Shown here: one piece after another, positions 1 through 7,756 of the stretch
Position numbering within the stretch: position 1 is the stretch's first letter
Layout: each line of letters starts with the position of its first letter
Origin: Parafrigoribacterium_A soli
GTDB lineage: Bacteria > Actinomycetota > Actinomycetes > Actinomycetales > Microbacteriaceae
DNA length: 64,000 nucleotides
Direction of reading: 5' to 3'
Assembly: GCF_040227235.1 (NCBI RefSeq)
Contig: NZ_JBELNZ010000002.1
Span: 1 to 64,000, forward strand
Notes under the pieces: model-generated
What the model saw: the letters and a program-made list of their open reading frames with translations, nothing else
What the model was told of the DNA's origin: nothing
Databases searched by the model: none
Position numbers and translations under genes: made by a program

Positions 1-3
1 AGG

Positions 4-50
4 AGACCTCCTAGAACGTGGTGTGTGATTACTCACAACCTAGGAGGTCT
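4..50. repeat. Inverted repeat at the left window edge
   Basis: An 11-bp perfect inverted repeat, AGACCTCCTAG at 4-14 and CTAGGAGGTCT at 40-50, encloses a second small dyad, TGTGA (24-28) ttac TCACA (33-37). The two dyads are not concentric (9 versus 2 unpaired bases), so this would fold as a bulged hairpin. There is no U-tract, so a simple intrinsic terminator is unlikely. It could be an end of an insertion sequence lying outside the window, or an operator. Bases 51-100 hold no gene that I can support. Confidence 0.6.
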
Positions 51-100
51 TCGCTATCTCACGACCCGAAAAGTGCCACCAACCTGCTGACCGAGTACAT

Positions 101-1063
101 CTAGGCGACCGCTCCGGCCGCGGTGAGTCCCCAATCGGCGCCGTCGAGGGTACGGAGTTTCGCGAGCGTCGCGGCGATGCTCGGAACCCGTTTGGCGCCC
201 TGATTGCTCACGACGTGCATGCTCCTTGTGCTCTTCGGAGCGTGCGGACGCGTCACAGCCCCGGCCGGAATCACCGTCGTCGCGAGGGCGAGGCGCGGCA
301 GCATGGCGACGCCGAGCCCATTGGCGACGATGTTCAGCACGGCACTGGCGTTATCCGTCTCGAAGGTGATCGTGGGCTCGAATCCCGCCACCTCGCAGAC
401 TGCGAGGAGGTGTCCTCGGCACCGCGGGCATCCGGCAATCCAGCGCTCGTTCGAGAGCGCGGCCACGTCGAGCACGGCGAGATCGACGAGCGGACTATCG
501 GCCGGGATCACGGCGACCATCTCCTCATTGAAGAGTGTTTCGACGGCGAGTCCGTTGGCGCTGTCGCGGTGCGGGTCGGTGCGATCGCCGAGGTAGCTGA
601 ACGTGATCGCAAGGTCGATCGCGCCCTCGCGCAACAGTGCGACGGCCTCGGGCGGCTCCGCCTCGACGTAGCTCACCAGGATGCCCGGATGCGTGCGCGC
701 CATCGCCGCGATCAACCGCGGCACAATCGTCGACGACGCGGTCGGGAAGGCCGCGAGCCGCACCGTCCCCGAGCGGAGACCGGCCAGATCCGCGAGGTCG
801 CCGGATGCCGCATCCAGCGCGGAGGTGATGGCGAGTGCGTGCCGCGCGAGCACCTGTCCGGCCTCGGTGAGGCGCACGGACCTGCCGACGCGCGTCACCA
901 AAGGGAGCGAGAGTCGGGCTTCGGCACGCTGGAGGTGTTGGCTGATCGCGGGTTGGCTGTAGCCGAGCGCCTTGGCCGCCCCCGTGATGGTGCCGGTCTC
1001 TGCGATCGCGCGCACAATGCGGATCGAGTGCAGATCGAGCATGGCGTCGTTGTCTGAGCTCAT
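101..1063 (-). CDS. LysR-family transcriptional regulator
   Basis: A 320-residue LysR-type regulator with an N-terminal winged helix-turn-helix (about residues 10-65, including GYSQPAISQHLQ) and a C-terminal periplasmic-binding-like effector domain (about 95-300). It is transcribed divergently from the class V PLP enzyme starting at 1145, the usual layout for a LysR protein controlling its neighbour. I chose the start at 1063 (MSSDND...) because TATGCT, a good -10, lies exactly 6 nt upstream (1070-1075), implying a leaderless mRNA. Met at 1042 is the alternative and fits the usual family N-terminus (MLDLHSIR). The ligand is not deducible. Confidence 0.93.
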   Translation of the reverse strand: MSSDNDAMLDLHSIRIVRAIAETGTITGAAKALGYSQPAISQHLQRAEARLSLPLVTRVGRSVRLTEAGQVLARHALAITSALDAASGDLADLAGLRSGTVRLAAFPTASSTIVPRLIAAMARTHPGILVSYVEAEPPEAVALLREGAIDLAITFSYLGDRTDPHRDSANGLAVETLFNEEMVAVIPADSPLVDLAVLDVAALSNERWIAGCPRCRGHLLAVCEVAGFEPTITFETDNASAVLNIVANGLGVAMLPRLALATTVIPAGAVTRPHAPKSTRSMHVVSNQGAKRVPSIAATLAKLRTLDGADWGLTAAGAVA

Positions 1064-1144
1064 CTCGGAAGCATAACCGGAGGCTATGGATTGCATCCTA
1101 ATGATGCCCTTGTTGCATGTGTGAAGCGCGATCATGCTGGATGG
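1064..1144. promoter_or_regulatory. Divergent promoter region with a LysR-type operator
   Basis: A 17-bp imperfect dyad at 1072-1088, CATAaCCggaGGcTATG, contains the LysR T-N11-A signature (T1074 to A1086). It overlaps the predicted -10 of the lysR gene (TATGCT on the minus strand, 1070-1075). For the plus-strand gene, TTGTTG (1110-1115), 17 bases, then CATGCT (1133-1138) lie 6 nt before the ATG at 1145. This arrangement suggests autorepression of lysR and ligand-dependent control of the divergent gene. Confidence 0.55.
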
Positions 1145-2218
1145 ATGAACACCGCAGCAGCGACCACAAGTCGCGCCATTTCGCCCTCGCTCCAGCGCGC
1201 GATCGACAGCTACGAGGCACCCCGCGGCTACCTCGCGGTCGCCTCGATCGGCCTGCCCATCGCCGAAACGATCGCCGCACAGAAGCACGATCTCGACCTG
1301 TGGTCCTCCGCCAATCGCGACCCCATGGACTACGACGGCATCCTCGAACGCACGCGGGGCTACTACGCGAAGCTCGTTGGCGTGGCGGCCGATCGCGTCG
1401 CGACCGGGTCGCAGACGTCCGTCATCGTCAGTCTCGTGGCTGCGACGGTTCCGGATGGCGCGGAAGTGCTCTGCGTGAATGGAGAGTTCAGCTCGGTCGT
1501 CTTTCCGTTCCTGCAGCGGCCGGGAATCCGCATCCGTTACGTCGATGTGGCCGAACTCGCGGATGCGATCACCGACGACACCTGGCTCGTCGCCTTCTCC
1601 CACGTGCAGTCCTCGTCGGGTGTCGTCGCCGATCTCGATGCGATCGTCGAGGCCGCCGCGCGTCACGCCGCCTATACGTTCTGCGATCTCACGCAGTCCG
1701 CGGGAGCGCATCCGGTGGACGCATCGCTCTTCGACGCCACGGTGTGCCACGCGTACAAGTGGCTGTGCAGTCCGCGTGGGGTCGCGTTCCTGACGGTGAG
1801 CGAGCGCTTCCAGAGCGAACTCACTCCGCTGCAGGCGGGGTGGTACGCAGGGGACGACGTGTGGGCGTCGTGCTACGTGCCGAACATGCACCTGGCCGCG
1901 ACCGCCCGCCAATTCGATGTGTCGCCAGCCTGGCCCGCATGGGTGGGAGCGGAGCCGGCGATGAAGATGTTCTCGGAGCTCGACATCGCCGAGGTCTGGG
2001 CGCGCGTGTCGGGTCTCGGCGCGCAGCTCTGCGACGCGCTCGGCGTGCCGCGACAGGACCAGGCGATCGTCACCTGGCCGGATGCCGACGGCAGCGACCT
2101 GCAGAAGCTCACCGCCGCGGGAATCCGGGTCTCCGGTCGCGCGGGCCGCCTCCGCGCCTCGTTCCACCTCTGGAACGACGAGTCCGACGTCGACGCGGTC
2201 GTGGCTGCTCTCCGCTGA
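1145..2218 (+). CDS. Aminotransferase class V-fold PLP-dependent enzyme
   Basis: A 357-residue fold-type I PLP enzyme of the class V aminotransferase / cysteine-desulfurase-like superfamily. The PLP lysine is probably Lys205 in HAYKWLCSPRG, preceded by the CDLTQSAGAHP segment whose Asp contacts the cofactor pyridine. The family also includes kynureninase-like and isopenicillin-epimerase-like enzymes, and the substrate cannot be assigned from sequence. The ATG at 1145 is preferred over an upstream TTG at 1091 because the family homology starts after it and CATGCT sits 6 nt before it. It is probably controlled by the divergent LysR regulator. A palindromic element copy lies 50 nt downstream. 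Confidence 0.85.
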   Translation: MNTAAATTSRAISPSLQRAIDSYEAPRGYLAVASIGLPIAETIAAQKHDLDLWSSANRDPMDYDGILERTRGYYAKLVGVAADRVATGSQTSVIVSLVAATVPDGAEVLCVNGEFSSVVFPFLQRPGIRIRYVDVAELADAITDDTWLVAFSHVQSSSGVVADLDAIVEAAARHAAYTFCDLTQSAGAHPVDASLFDATVCHAYKWLCSPRGVAFLTVSERFQSELTPLQAGWYAGDDVWASCYVPNMHLAATARQFDVSPAWPAWVGAEPAMKMFSELDIAEVWARVSGLGAQLCDALGVPRQDQAIVTWPDADGSDLQKLTAAGIRVSGRAGRLRASFHLWNDESDVDAVVAALR

Positions 2219-2269
2219 CCCCGTCCCTCCGCTAACGCCTTCGTTCGTCCGCTCTTCCTCGCCGGGTGC

Positions 2270-2357
2270 TTTTGGAAATTCAGGACTTTGGCGCGGCGAA
2301 GCGCCGTTCAACGCCTGTTGGACGTCCTTCAGCGGCCATTGTCCTGAATTTCCGAAG
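2270..2357. repeat. Palindromic intergenic element, copy 1
   Basis: The left arm TTGGAAATTCAGGAC (about 2272-2286) and right arm GTCCTGAATTTCCGAA (2341-2356) form an inverted repeat around a GC-rich centre, with CCATT just inside the right arm. It lies between the class V enzyme gene and glyQS. Five other copies occur in this window. Confidence 0.9.
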
Positions 2358-2428
2358 GGCTGCGCGCCGATAAGCTTGCAACCTACGTATCGACCGCACA
2401 TCCAGCGCGGCTGAATTTTGGAGTTTCT

Positions 2429-3817
2429 GTGGCCAGCACGCCGTCCTCGCTCGACCCCGTCATCAACCTCGCGAAGCGTCGCGGCTTCGTCTTCCAGGCC
2501 GGTGAGATCTACGGTGGTTCGCGCTCCGCGTGGGACTACGGCCCCCTCGGCACCGCGCTGAAAGAGAACATCAAGCGCCAGTGGTGGCAGTTCATGGTGC
2601 AGGGACGCGATGACGTCGTCGGCATCGACTCCTCCGTGATCCTGCCCCGCAAGGTGTGGGAGGCATCCGGCCACGTCGAGGTCTTCAGCGACCCGCTCGT
2701 CGAGTCGCTCCACACGCACAAGCGCTATCGTGCCGACCACCTGCTCGAGGCCTACGAGGAGAAGCACGGTCACCCGCCGGTGAACGGCCTCGCCGACATC
2801 CGGGATCCCGAAACCGGCCAGCCCGGATCGTGGACCGAGCCGCAGAACTTCTCCGGACTCCTCAAGACTTTCCTCGGTCCGGTCGACAACGAGGAGGGCA
2901 TGAACTACCTCCGGCCGGAGACTGCGCAGGGCATCTTCGTGAACTTCGCGAACGTGCTCGGGTCGTCGCGCATGAAGCCTCCGTTCGGTATTGCGCAGGT
3001 CGGCAAGAGCTTCCGCAATGAGATCACGCCGGGAAACTTCATCTTCCGCACCCGCGAGTTCGAGCAGATGGAGATGGAGTTCTTCGTTGAGCCGGGCACG
3101 GATGCCGAATGGCACCAGTACTGGATCGACGCGTCGCTCGCCTGGTACACCGATCTCGGCATCGACCCCGAGAACCTGCGCCTCTACGAGCACCCCGCCG
3201 AAAAGCTTTCGCACTACTCCACCCGTACGGTGGACATCGAGTACCGCTTCGGATTCCAGGGCAGCCAGTGGGGTGAGCTCATGGGCATCGCGAACCGCAC
3301 GGACTTCGACCTGAAGACGCACTCCGCGGCATCCGGTGTCGACCTGTCGTACTTCGACCAGTCGAAGAACGAGCGGTGGGTGCCGTACGTCATCGAGCCC
3401 GCATTCGGCCTGACTCGCGCGCTCATGGCGTTCCTGGTCGACGCGTATCACGAGGACGAGGCGCCGAACACGAAGGGCGGCGTCGACAAGCGCACGGTGC
3501 TGCGCCTCGATCGCAGGCTTGCGCCCGTGAAGGCAGCGGTGCTGCCCTTGTCGCGCAACGAGCAGCTCTCGCCGGTGGCGCGATCGCTCGCGGCGGATCT
3601 CCGCAAGTACTGGAGCATCGACTTCGATGATGCAGGCGCGATTGGTCGCCGTTATCGCCGTCAGGACGAGGTCGGCACCCCGTTTGCGATCACGGTTGAC
3701 TTCGACACGCTCGACGACAATGCGGTGACCGTGCGCGAGCGCGACTCCATGGCGCAGGAGCGCGTATCGCTCGATCGCGTGCGGGGCTACCTTGCGGAGC
3801 GGCTGATCGGCGCCTGA
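2429..3817 (+). CDS. glyQS: Glycyl-tRNA synthetase (single-chain class II)
   Basis: A 462-residue homodimeric (eukaryote/actinobacterial-type) glycyl-tRNA synthetase that charges tRNA-Gly with glycine in the cytoplasm. Visible features are the N-terminal FVFQAGEIYGGSRSAWDYGP segment, the class II motif 2 region around FRNEITPGNFIFRTREFEQM (about 194-213), a motif 3 region near AFGLTRALMAFL, and a C-terminal anticodon-binding domain (about 365-460). The length matches the family. It starts with GTG preceded by GGAG at 2420-2423. The gene is monocistronic in appearance, flanked on both sides by palindromic element copies. Confidence 0.97.
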   Translation: MASTPSSLDPVINLAKRRGFVFQAGEIYGGSRSAWDYGPLGTALKENIKRQWWQFMVQGRDDVVGIDSSVILPRKVWEASGHVEVFSDPLVESLHTHKRYRADHLLEAYEEKHGHPPVNGLADIRDPETGQPGSWTEPQNFSGLLKTFLGPVDNEEGMNYLRPETAQGIFVNFANVLGSSRMKPPFGIAQVGKSFRNEITPGNFIFRTREFEQMEMEFFVEPGTDAEWHQYWIDASLAWYTDLGIDPENLRLYEHPAEKLSHYSTRTVDIEYRFGFQGSQWGELMGIANRTDFDLKTHSAASGVDLSYFDQSKNERWVPYVIEPAFGLTRALMAFLVDAYHEDEAPNTKGGVDKRTVLRLDRRLAPVKAAVLPLSRNEQLSPVARSLAADLRKYWSIDFDDAGAIGRRYRRQDEVGTPFAITVDFDTLDDNAVTVRERDSMAQERVSLDRVRGYLAERLIGA

Positions 3818-3854
3818 CGCCGCTCGGTCTCCCCGCCGCCCGCGCCCGGTTCTG

Positions 3855-3951
3855 TTCGGAAATTCAGGACTCTGGAGCGCGGGGGCAGGGCTGACGACCG
3901 CACACACGGTTGTCGGTGCCTCGACCTCGCGCCATTGTCCTGAATTTCCGT
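3855..3951. repeat. Palindromic intergenic element, copy 2
   Basis: The left arm TTCGGAAATTCAGGAC (3855-3870) and right arm GCCATTGTCCTGAATTTCCG (3931-3950) form an inverted repeat separated by about 60 GC-rich bases. It follows glyQS by 38 bp. Bases 3952-4057 contain nothing else I can identify. Confidence 0.9.
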
Positions 3952-4057
3952 AAGACGGGGGAGGACGGGCTCCTCCACAACTGCCGATCTAGGCGCGGCA
4001 TCCACGGATGGCTCATGTACGCGCCTTCGAGCGGTTTGGGCGCGGCAGGCTCGCCGC

Positions 4058-5074
4058 ATGCCAGACATCGCCGCCATCGTGCACTCGCTGGGTGGCATAG
4101 CCCAGAAGCAACAACTTGTCGCCCGCGGTGCGCGTGATCTCGACCTCACCCGCGCCGTGAGAAAAGGCAGCGTGAGCAGAGCGCGTCAGGGCTGGTACAC
4201 CACCCTCCCCGACACCGACCTCAGGGTCCGCGCGGTACGAGTCGGTGGACGGCTGACCGGTATCTCCGCGATCATTCAGGCTGGGGGATGGGTACTCGGG
4301 GATCACGCTCTGCATGTCTCGGTCCCTGATAACGCGGCCCGATTGCGGTCGCAGCACAACCGTCACGTTCGATTTGACGCGAGAGCTCCGGGCGGGGTGA
4401 GAGTCCACTGGGATTCGGCGGAGCTGGGCGAACGGGGGACCGTGGCATCCGTGGGACTGAGTGATGCGCTCTACCGGGTCATTCTGGAGGAGGACCTTGA
4501 AACGGCCGTCGCCGCACTCGACTGGGCGCTCAGAATGGGAGCGCTGGACGACGTCGACCTCGAGCGCCTGATTCGCCGACTTCCGGCGGATTTCCAAGCC
4601 ATCGGAGACTGGGCCGACCGCCAATGCGACAGTCTGCCTGAGAGTTTCTCCCGCACGCGCTTCAGGCTGGGTGGACACTCCGTGGTGTCCCAGGTGCCCA
4701 TCGAAAGCGGAGAGATCATCGATCTACTCGTCGACGGCTGCGTCGGTGTCGACGTGGACGGGGAGGAATTCCACCTCACGCGGTTCGAGCGAGACAGGCG
4801 TAAGGATGCCCACATCCTCATAGGCATGAACTTCTCCGTCCGCCCGAGTGCCCGCATGGTCTTCTACGAGTGGGAGACCGTGATGCTGGCGGTCGAGTCC
4901 GCGATTTCGATGCACGTCCGCGCGCCGCGGTTTGCACATTCAGGACTCGGCACGGCGCCACGCCCGACGGTCCCCGGTGCGGCGCTGCGAAGACGGAGGT
5001 CACGGCGCCGCCATCCTGAATTTACGAAGCCGAAGCGCTATGAGGCGGGAATAGGAAGGGGCACGCGACGTTGA
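4058..5074 (+). CDS. AbiEi-like winged-helix / DUF559 domain protein
   Basis: A 338-residue protein with an N-terminal AbiEi-antitoxin-like wHTH region (about 1-50, ending RARQGWY) and a C-terminal DUF559 / Vsr-like endonuclease-fold domain. The latter is visible as VGVDVDGEEFHLTRFERDRR (about 228-247), with Asp and Glu in the usual metal-site positions. Such proteins are common and often multicopy in Microbacteriaceae. Their function is not established. No AbiEii toxin partner is adjacent. Recognisable homology stops near residue 290. The last ~48 residues are basic and low-complexity and are encoded by a degenerate copy of the palindromic element (4931-5028). CAGGCT lies 6 nt before the ATG. 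Confidence 0.85.
   Translation: MPDIAAIVHSLGGIAQKQQLVARGARDLDLTRAVRKGSVSRARQGWYTTLPDTDLRVRAVRVGGRLTGISAIIQAGGWVLGDHALHVSVPDNAARLRSQHNRHVRFDARAPGGVRVHWDSAELGERGTVASVGLSDALYRVILEEDLETAVAALDWALRMGALDDVDLERLIRRLPADFQAIGDWADRQCDSLPESFSRTRFRLGGHSVVSQVPIESGEIIDLLVDGCVGVDVDGEEFHLTRFERDRRKDAHILIGMNFSVRPSARMVFYEWETVMLAVESAISMHVRAPRFAHSGLGTAPRPTVPGAALRRRRSRRRHPEFTKPKRYEAGIGRGTRR
4931..5028. repeat. Palindromic element, degenerate copy 3, inside a coding region
   Basis: The left arm ACATTCAGGACTCGG (4937-4951) and right arm CCATCCTGAATTTACGAAG (5011-5029) are the most diverged pair of the six. The element is read through by the upstream gene and supplies its C-terminal codons. Confidence 0.8.
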
Positions 5075-5081
5075 ACCTGGT

Positions 5082-5735
5082 GTGAGCGATCCCATCAAGG
5101 TAGACATCTGGTCCGACGTGCAGTGCCCCTGGTGCTACATCGGTAAGCGAAAGTTCGAGGCGGGTGCGCGCGAATTCGGCGGCGACGTCGAGATCGAGTA
5201 CCACTCCTTCGAGTTGGCGCCGGACACTCCGGTGGATTTCGACGGCACTCCCATCGACTACCTCAGCCGGCACAAGGGCGTTCCGCTCGAGCAGGCCGAG
5301 CAGATGATCGCGCGTGTCAGTGGCATCGCGGCGAGCGTCGGCCTCGACTACGACTACGACCACGTGCACCAGACCAACACGGTGAAGGCGCACGAGCTCA
5401 TCCACTACGCGAAGGCGAAGGGCCGCCAGCTCGACATGAAGGAGCGCCTGCTCAAGGCCTACTTCATCGACGGCCGCCACGTTGGACGCATCGAGGACCT
5501 CGCCGATCTCGCCGCGGAAATCGGCTTCGACCGTGATGACGTGGTGCGTGCACTCAACTCCAACCAGTACCTCGCCGACGTCAAGGCCGATGTTGCGCTG
5601 GCGAATGAATATGGCATCCAGGGTGTGCCGTTCTTCGTCATCGACGGCAAGTACGGAGTTTCGGGCGCTCAGGAGGCCGAGACGTTCGCGAACGTGCTGG
5701 CTCAGGTGCGCGACGAGAAGGCCGTGGCGCAGTGA
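5082..5735 (+). CDS. DsbA-family (FrnE-like) oxidoreductase
   Basis: A 217-residue thioredoxin-fold oxidoreductase with the active-site CPWC at residues 15-18 close to the N-terminus, an inserted helical domain, and the cis-Pro region GVPFFVID near 181-188. There is no signal peptide, so this is a cytoplasmic FrnE-like protein (2-hydroxychromene-2-carboxylate isomerase/DsbA superfamily) rather than a periplasmic DsbA. Thiol-disulfide exchange or glutathione-independent isomerisation is inferred, not proven. It starts with GTG, 7 bp after the previous stop. Its stop overlaps a GTG that opens a 40-codon reading frame carrying a CX4C motif. Confidence 0.92.
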   Translation: MSDPIKVDIWSDVQCPWCYIGKRKFEAGAREFGGDVEIEYHSFELAPDTPVDFDGTPIDYLSRHKGVPLEQAEQMIARVSGIAASVGLDYDYDHVHQTNTVKAHELIHYAKAKGRQLDMKERLLKAYFIDGRHVGRIEDLADLAAEIGFDRDDVVRALNSNQYLADVKADVALANEYGIQGVPFFVIDGKYGVSGAQEAETFANVLAQVRDEKAVAQ

Positions 5736-5854
5736 CGGATGCCGCGCCCGCGCCGTTCACGATGCTGGGCGATCCAGGGGCAGTCGTCTGCGAGGGCGAC
5801 GCCTGCCTGATCCCGAGTGTGGCCGACTCGGCCGCGAAGAGCCCCGAGGACTAG
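5732..5854 (+). CDS. Small CX4C protein coupled to the DsbA-like gene
   Basis: A 40-residue frame starting at a GTG that overlaps the dsbA-like stop (GTGA, 5732-5735), the standard arrangement for translational coupling. Cys20 and Cys25 form VCEGDAC. Some actinobacterial FrnE-like proteins carry a Cys-pair tail at their C-terminus (recalled from the family, not checked here). This may be that tail encoded as a separate polypeptide, or the product of a frameshift at the old junction. It ends 17 bp before a palindromic element. No database family is claimed. Confidence 0.5.
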   Translation: MTDAAPAPFTMLGDPGAVVCEGDACLIPSVADSAAKSPED

Positions 5855-5870
5855 CTCGCTCGCGGCGCAC

Positions 5871-5971
5871 CTTCGGAAATTCAGGAAGGTGGTCGCGCAG
5901 CGGCACGGCGTCGCCCATGAATTCGCAGCCTGCCGCGACCCGCAAAAACCAATGTCCTGAATTTCCGAAAG
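5871..5971. repeat. Palindromic intergenic element, copy 4
   Basis: The left arm CTTCGGAAATTCAGGA (5871-5886) and right arm CCAATGTCCTGAATTTCCGA (5949-5968) flank a GC-rich centre. It sits between convergent genes (dsbA-like unit and ybaK). Bases 5972-6030 hold nothing else recognisable. Confidence 0.9.
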
Positions 5972-6030
5972 AACCGACGGGTGCGGCGCCGCGCCACGAG
6001 CCGGAACAGGTGTGACCGCGGCCGAGTGAC

Positions 6031-6567
6031 TCAGTCGCTGATGTCGGCGACCGTCGCGTCGAAGCCGGCGATGAGTGCGTCCGCCTCGACGAAGGCGCTC
6101 CAACCGTGTGCGCCGGCGCCCATGGCGACCCGGCGACCGACGATGTGCGAATCTGCGAAGACCGGCCACGCGCCAGCGCTGCCGAGGGGCGTGATCGTTC
6201 CGCGCTCATAGCCGGTGACCTCGAGCGCCTGCTCGGGGGAGGGCAGACGGAGCTTGTTGACGCCCACCACCGCACGAAGCTTCGGCCAGGAGATCTGCCT
6301 GTCGCCGGGCACGAGCGCGAAGAGAAAGGTGCCGTCGTGTCGTTTGACGACGAGTGATTTGAGGATGTCCACCGGGCTGATGCCGAGCAGCTGGGCCGCT
6401 TCCTCGAGCGAACCGGCCGCCGGACGTGCCACGAAGTCCACGTCGATTCCGCGCGCCGCAGCATCGGCGCGAACCCGTACCCGGCCGTCGGACTCAGCCG
6501 CGCCGGGAGACGTCGCGTCACCCGCCATCGCTCCGCCCTGAGGAGCGTCCGAGCCCGCGTTCGTCAT
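6031..6567 (-). CDS. ybaK: YbaK/EbsC-family aminoacyl-tRNA deacylase
   Basis: A 178-residue YbaK/ProX-like trans-editing domain, expected to hydrolyse mischarged Cys-tRNA(Pro) or a related mischarged tRNA. The conserved DILKSLVVKR segment holds the lysine typical of the active site, and PLGSAGAWPVFADSHI and the GAHGWS segment follow as in YbaK. The first ~30 residues are a Gly/Ala/Asp-rich extension without homology. The start at 6567 (MTNAGS) is chosen; an internal Met about 16 codons later is possible. It is divergent from dusB with only 31 bp between starts. Confidence 0.88.
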   Translation of the reverse strand: MTNAGSDAPQGGAMAGDATSPGAAESDGRVRVRADAAARGIDVDFVARPAAGSLEEAAQLLGISPVDILKSLVVKRHDGTFLFALVPGDRQISWPKLRAVVGVNKLRLPSPEQALEVTGYERGTITPLGSAGAWPVFADSHIVGRRVAMGAGAHGWSAFVEADALIAGFDATVADISD

Positions 6568-6598
6568 GCTGACTCTCGCTTTCTGGGAGAATTGAGGA

Positions 6599-7756
6599 GT
6601 GACCACTCTCACTGCCACTGACAACAGATTACAGATCGGGCCCATCACCCTCGATGCGCCGGTCGTTCTCGCGCCGATGGCAGGCATCACGAACACGGCA
6701 TTCCGCCGCCTGTGCCGCGAATTCGGTGCCGGACTCTACGTGAGCGAAATGATCACCAGCCGCGCGCTCGTCGAGCGCACCGAGGGCTCGATGCGCCTTA
6801 TCGGGCACCACGAATCTGAGACGCCGCGCAGCATCCAGCTCTACGGGGTCGACCCGAAGACGCTTGCCGAAGCGGTCACCATGCTCGTCGCCGAAGACCG
6901 CGCCGATCACATCGACCTGAATTTCGGATGCCCGGTCCCCAAGGTCACGCGCAAGGGTGGCGGCGCCGCGCTTCCGTGGAAGCTCGGACTGTTCCGCGAG
7001 ATCGTCGAACGCGCCGTGCAGGCCGCAGGCCCCCTGCCCCTGACGATCAAGATGCGCAAGGGCATCGACTCCGATCACCTCACCTACCTCGAGGCCGCGA
7101 AGGCCGCCGAGGGTGCAGGCGTGGCGGCCATCGCCCTCCATGCTCGCACCGCATCCGAGTTCTACAGCGGCCACTCCGACTGGTCGGCGATCGCGAAGCT
7201 CAAGGAGACGATCACCTCGGTTCCCGTGCTCGGCAACGGCGACATCTGGTCTGGTGCCGACGGCGTGCGCATGGTCGAAGAGACCGGATGCGACGGGGTC
7301 GTCGTCGGGCGCGGTTGCCTCGGTCGCCCCTGGCTTTTCGGTGACCTGGCGGCTGCCTTCCGCGGCGAGACGCACATCGCCCGCCCGACCCTCGGCACCG
7401 TCGCGGCAACCCTGCGCAGGCACACGGAGCTACTGGTCGAGTTCTTCGGCGGCGACGAGGACCACGCCTGCCGGGACATCCGCAAGCACGTGTCCTGGTA
7501 TTTCAAGGGTTACCCGGTGGGCGGCGACCTGCGTGCCAGCCTCGCGACGGTCGAGAGTCTTGAGCAGATGGACGAACTGCTCGCCCAACTGGATTGGACC
7601 CAGGAGTACCCGGGTGAGGCGGCGGAAGGTCCGCGCGGCCGCGCCGGCACGCCGAAGCGCACCGCCCTGCCGGAGAACTGGCTCGACAACCACGAGCTCG
7701 GCGACGCTCATCGTGCCGAACTCGCCGGAGCCGAGATCGAGAACAGCGGTGGCTGA
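6599..7756 (+). CDS. dusB: tRNA-dihydrouridine synthase (DusB/Nifr3 type)
   Basis: A 385-residue FMN enzyme reducing uridine to dihydrouridine in the tRNA D-loop. It is a TIM barrel with N-terminal APMAGITNTAFRRLCREFGA (about 23-42), the catalytic Cys111 in NFGCPVPKVTRKGGGAALPW, the lysine of TIKMRKG, and the phosphate-binding NGDIW and VGRGCLGRPW motifs near 217-245. The tail after about residue 330 is actinobacterial. GTG is the start, with GAGAAT 6 nt upstream preceded by an extended TGG, so a leaderless message is plausible. The stop overlaps dgt by 8 bp, implying one operon. Confidence 0.95.
   Translation: MTTLTATDNRLQIGPITLDAPVVLAPMAGITNTAFRRLCREFGAGLYVSEMITSRALVERTEGSMRLIGHHESETPRSIQLYGVDPKTLAEAVTMLVAEDRADHIDLNFGCPVPKVTRKGGGAALPWKLGLFREIVERAVQAAGPLPLTIKMRKGIDSDHLTYLEAAKAAEGAGVAAIALHARTASEFYSGHSDWSAIAKLKETITSVPVLGNGDIWSGADGVRMVEETGCDGVVVGRGCLGRPWLFGDLAAAFRGETHIARPTLGTVAATLRRHTELLVEFFGGDEDHACRDIRKHVSWYFKGYPVGGDLRASLATVESLEQMDELLAQLDWTQEYPGEAAEGPRGRAGTPKRTALPENWLDNHELGDAHRAELAGAEIENSGG

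Noticed and set aside
101..3907. Very long open frame on the minus strand (1268 codons)
   Set aside because: Only its last part is the LysR gene. The rest is antisense to the class V enzyme and glyQS, an artefact of high-GC codon structure.
4058..5074. Type IV (AbiE) toxin-antitoxin system
   Set aside because: Only the AbiEi-like N-terminus is present and the C-terminal half is DUF559. No AbiEii nucleotidyltransferase toxin is adjacent.
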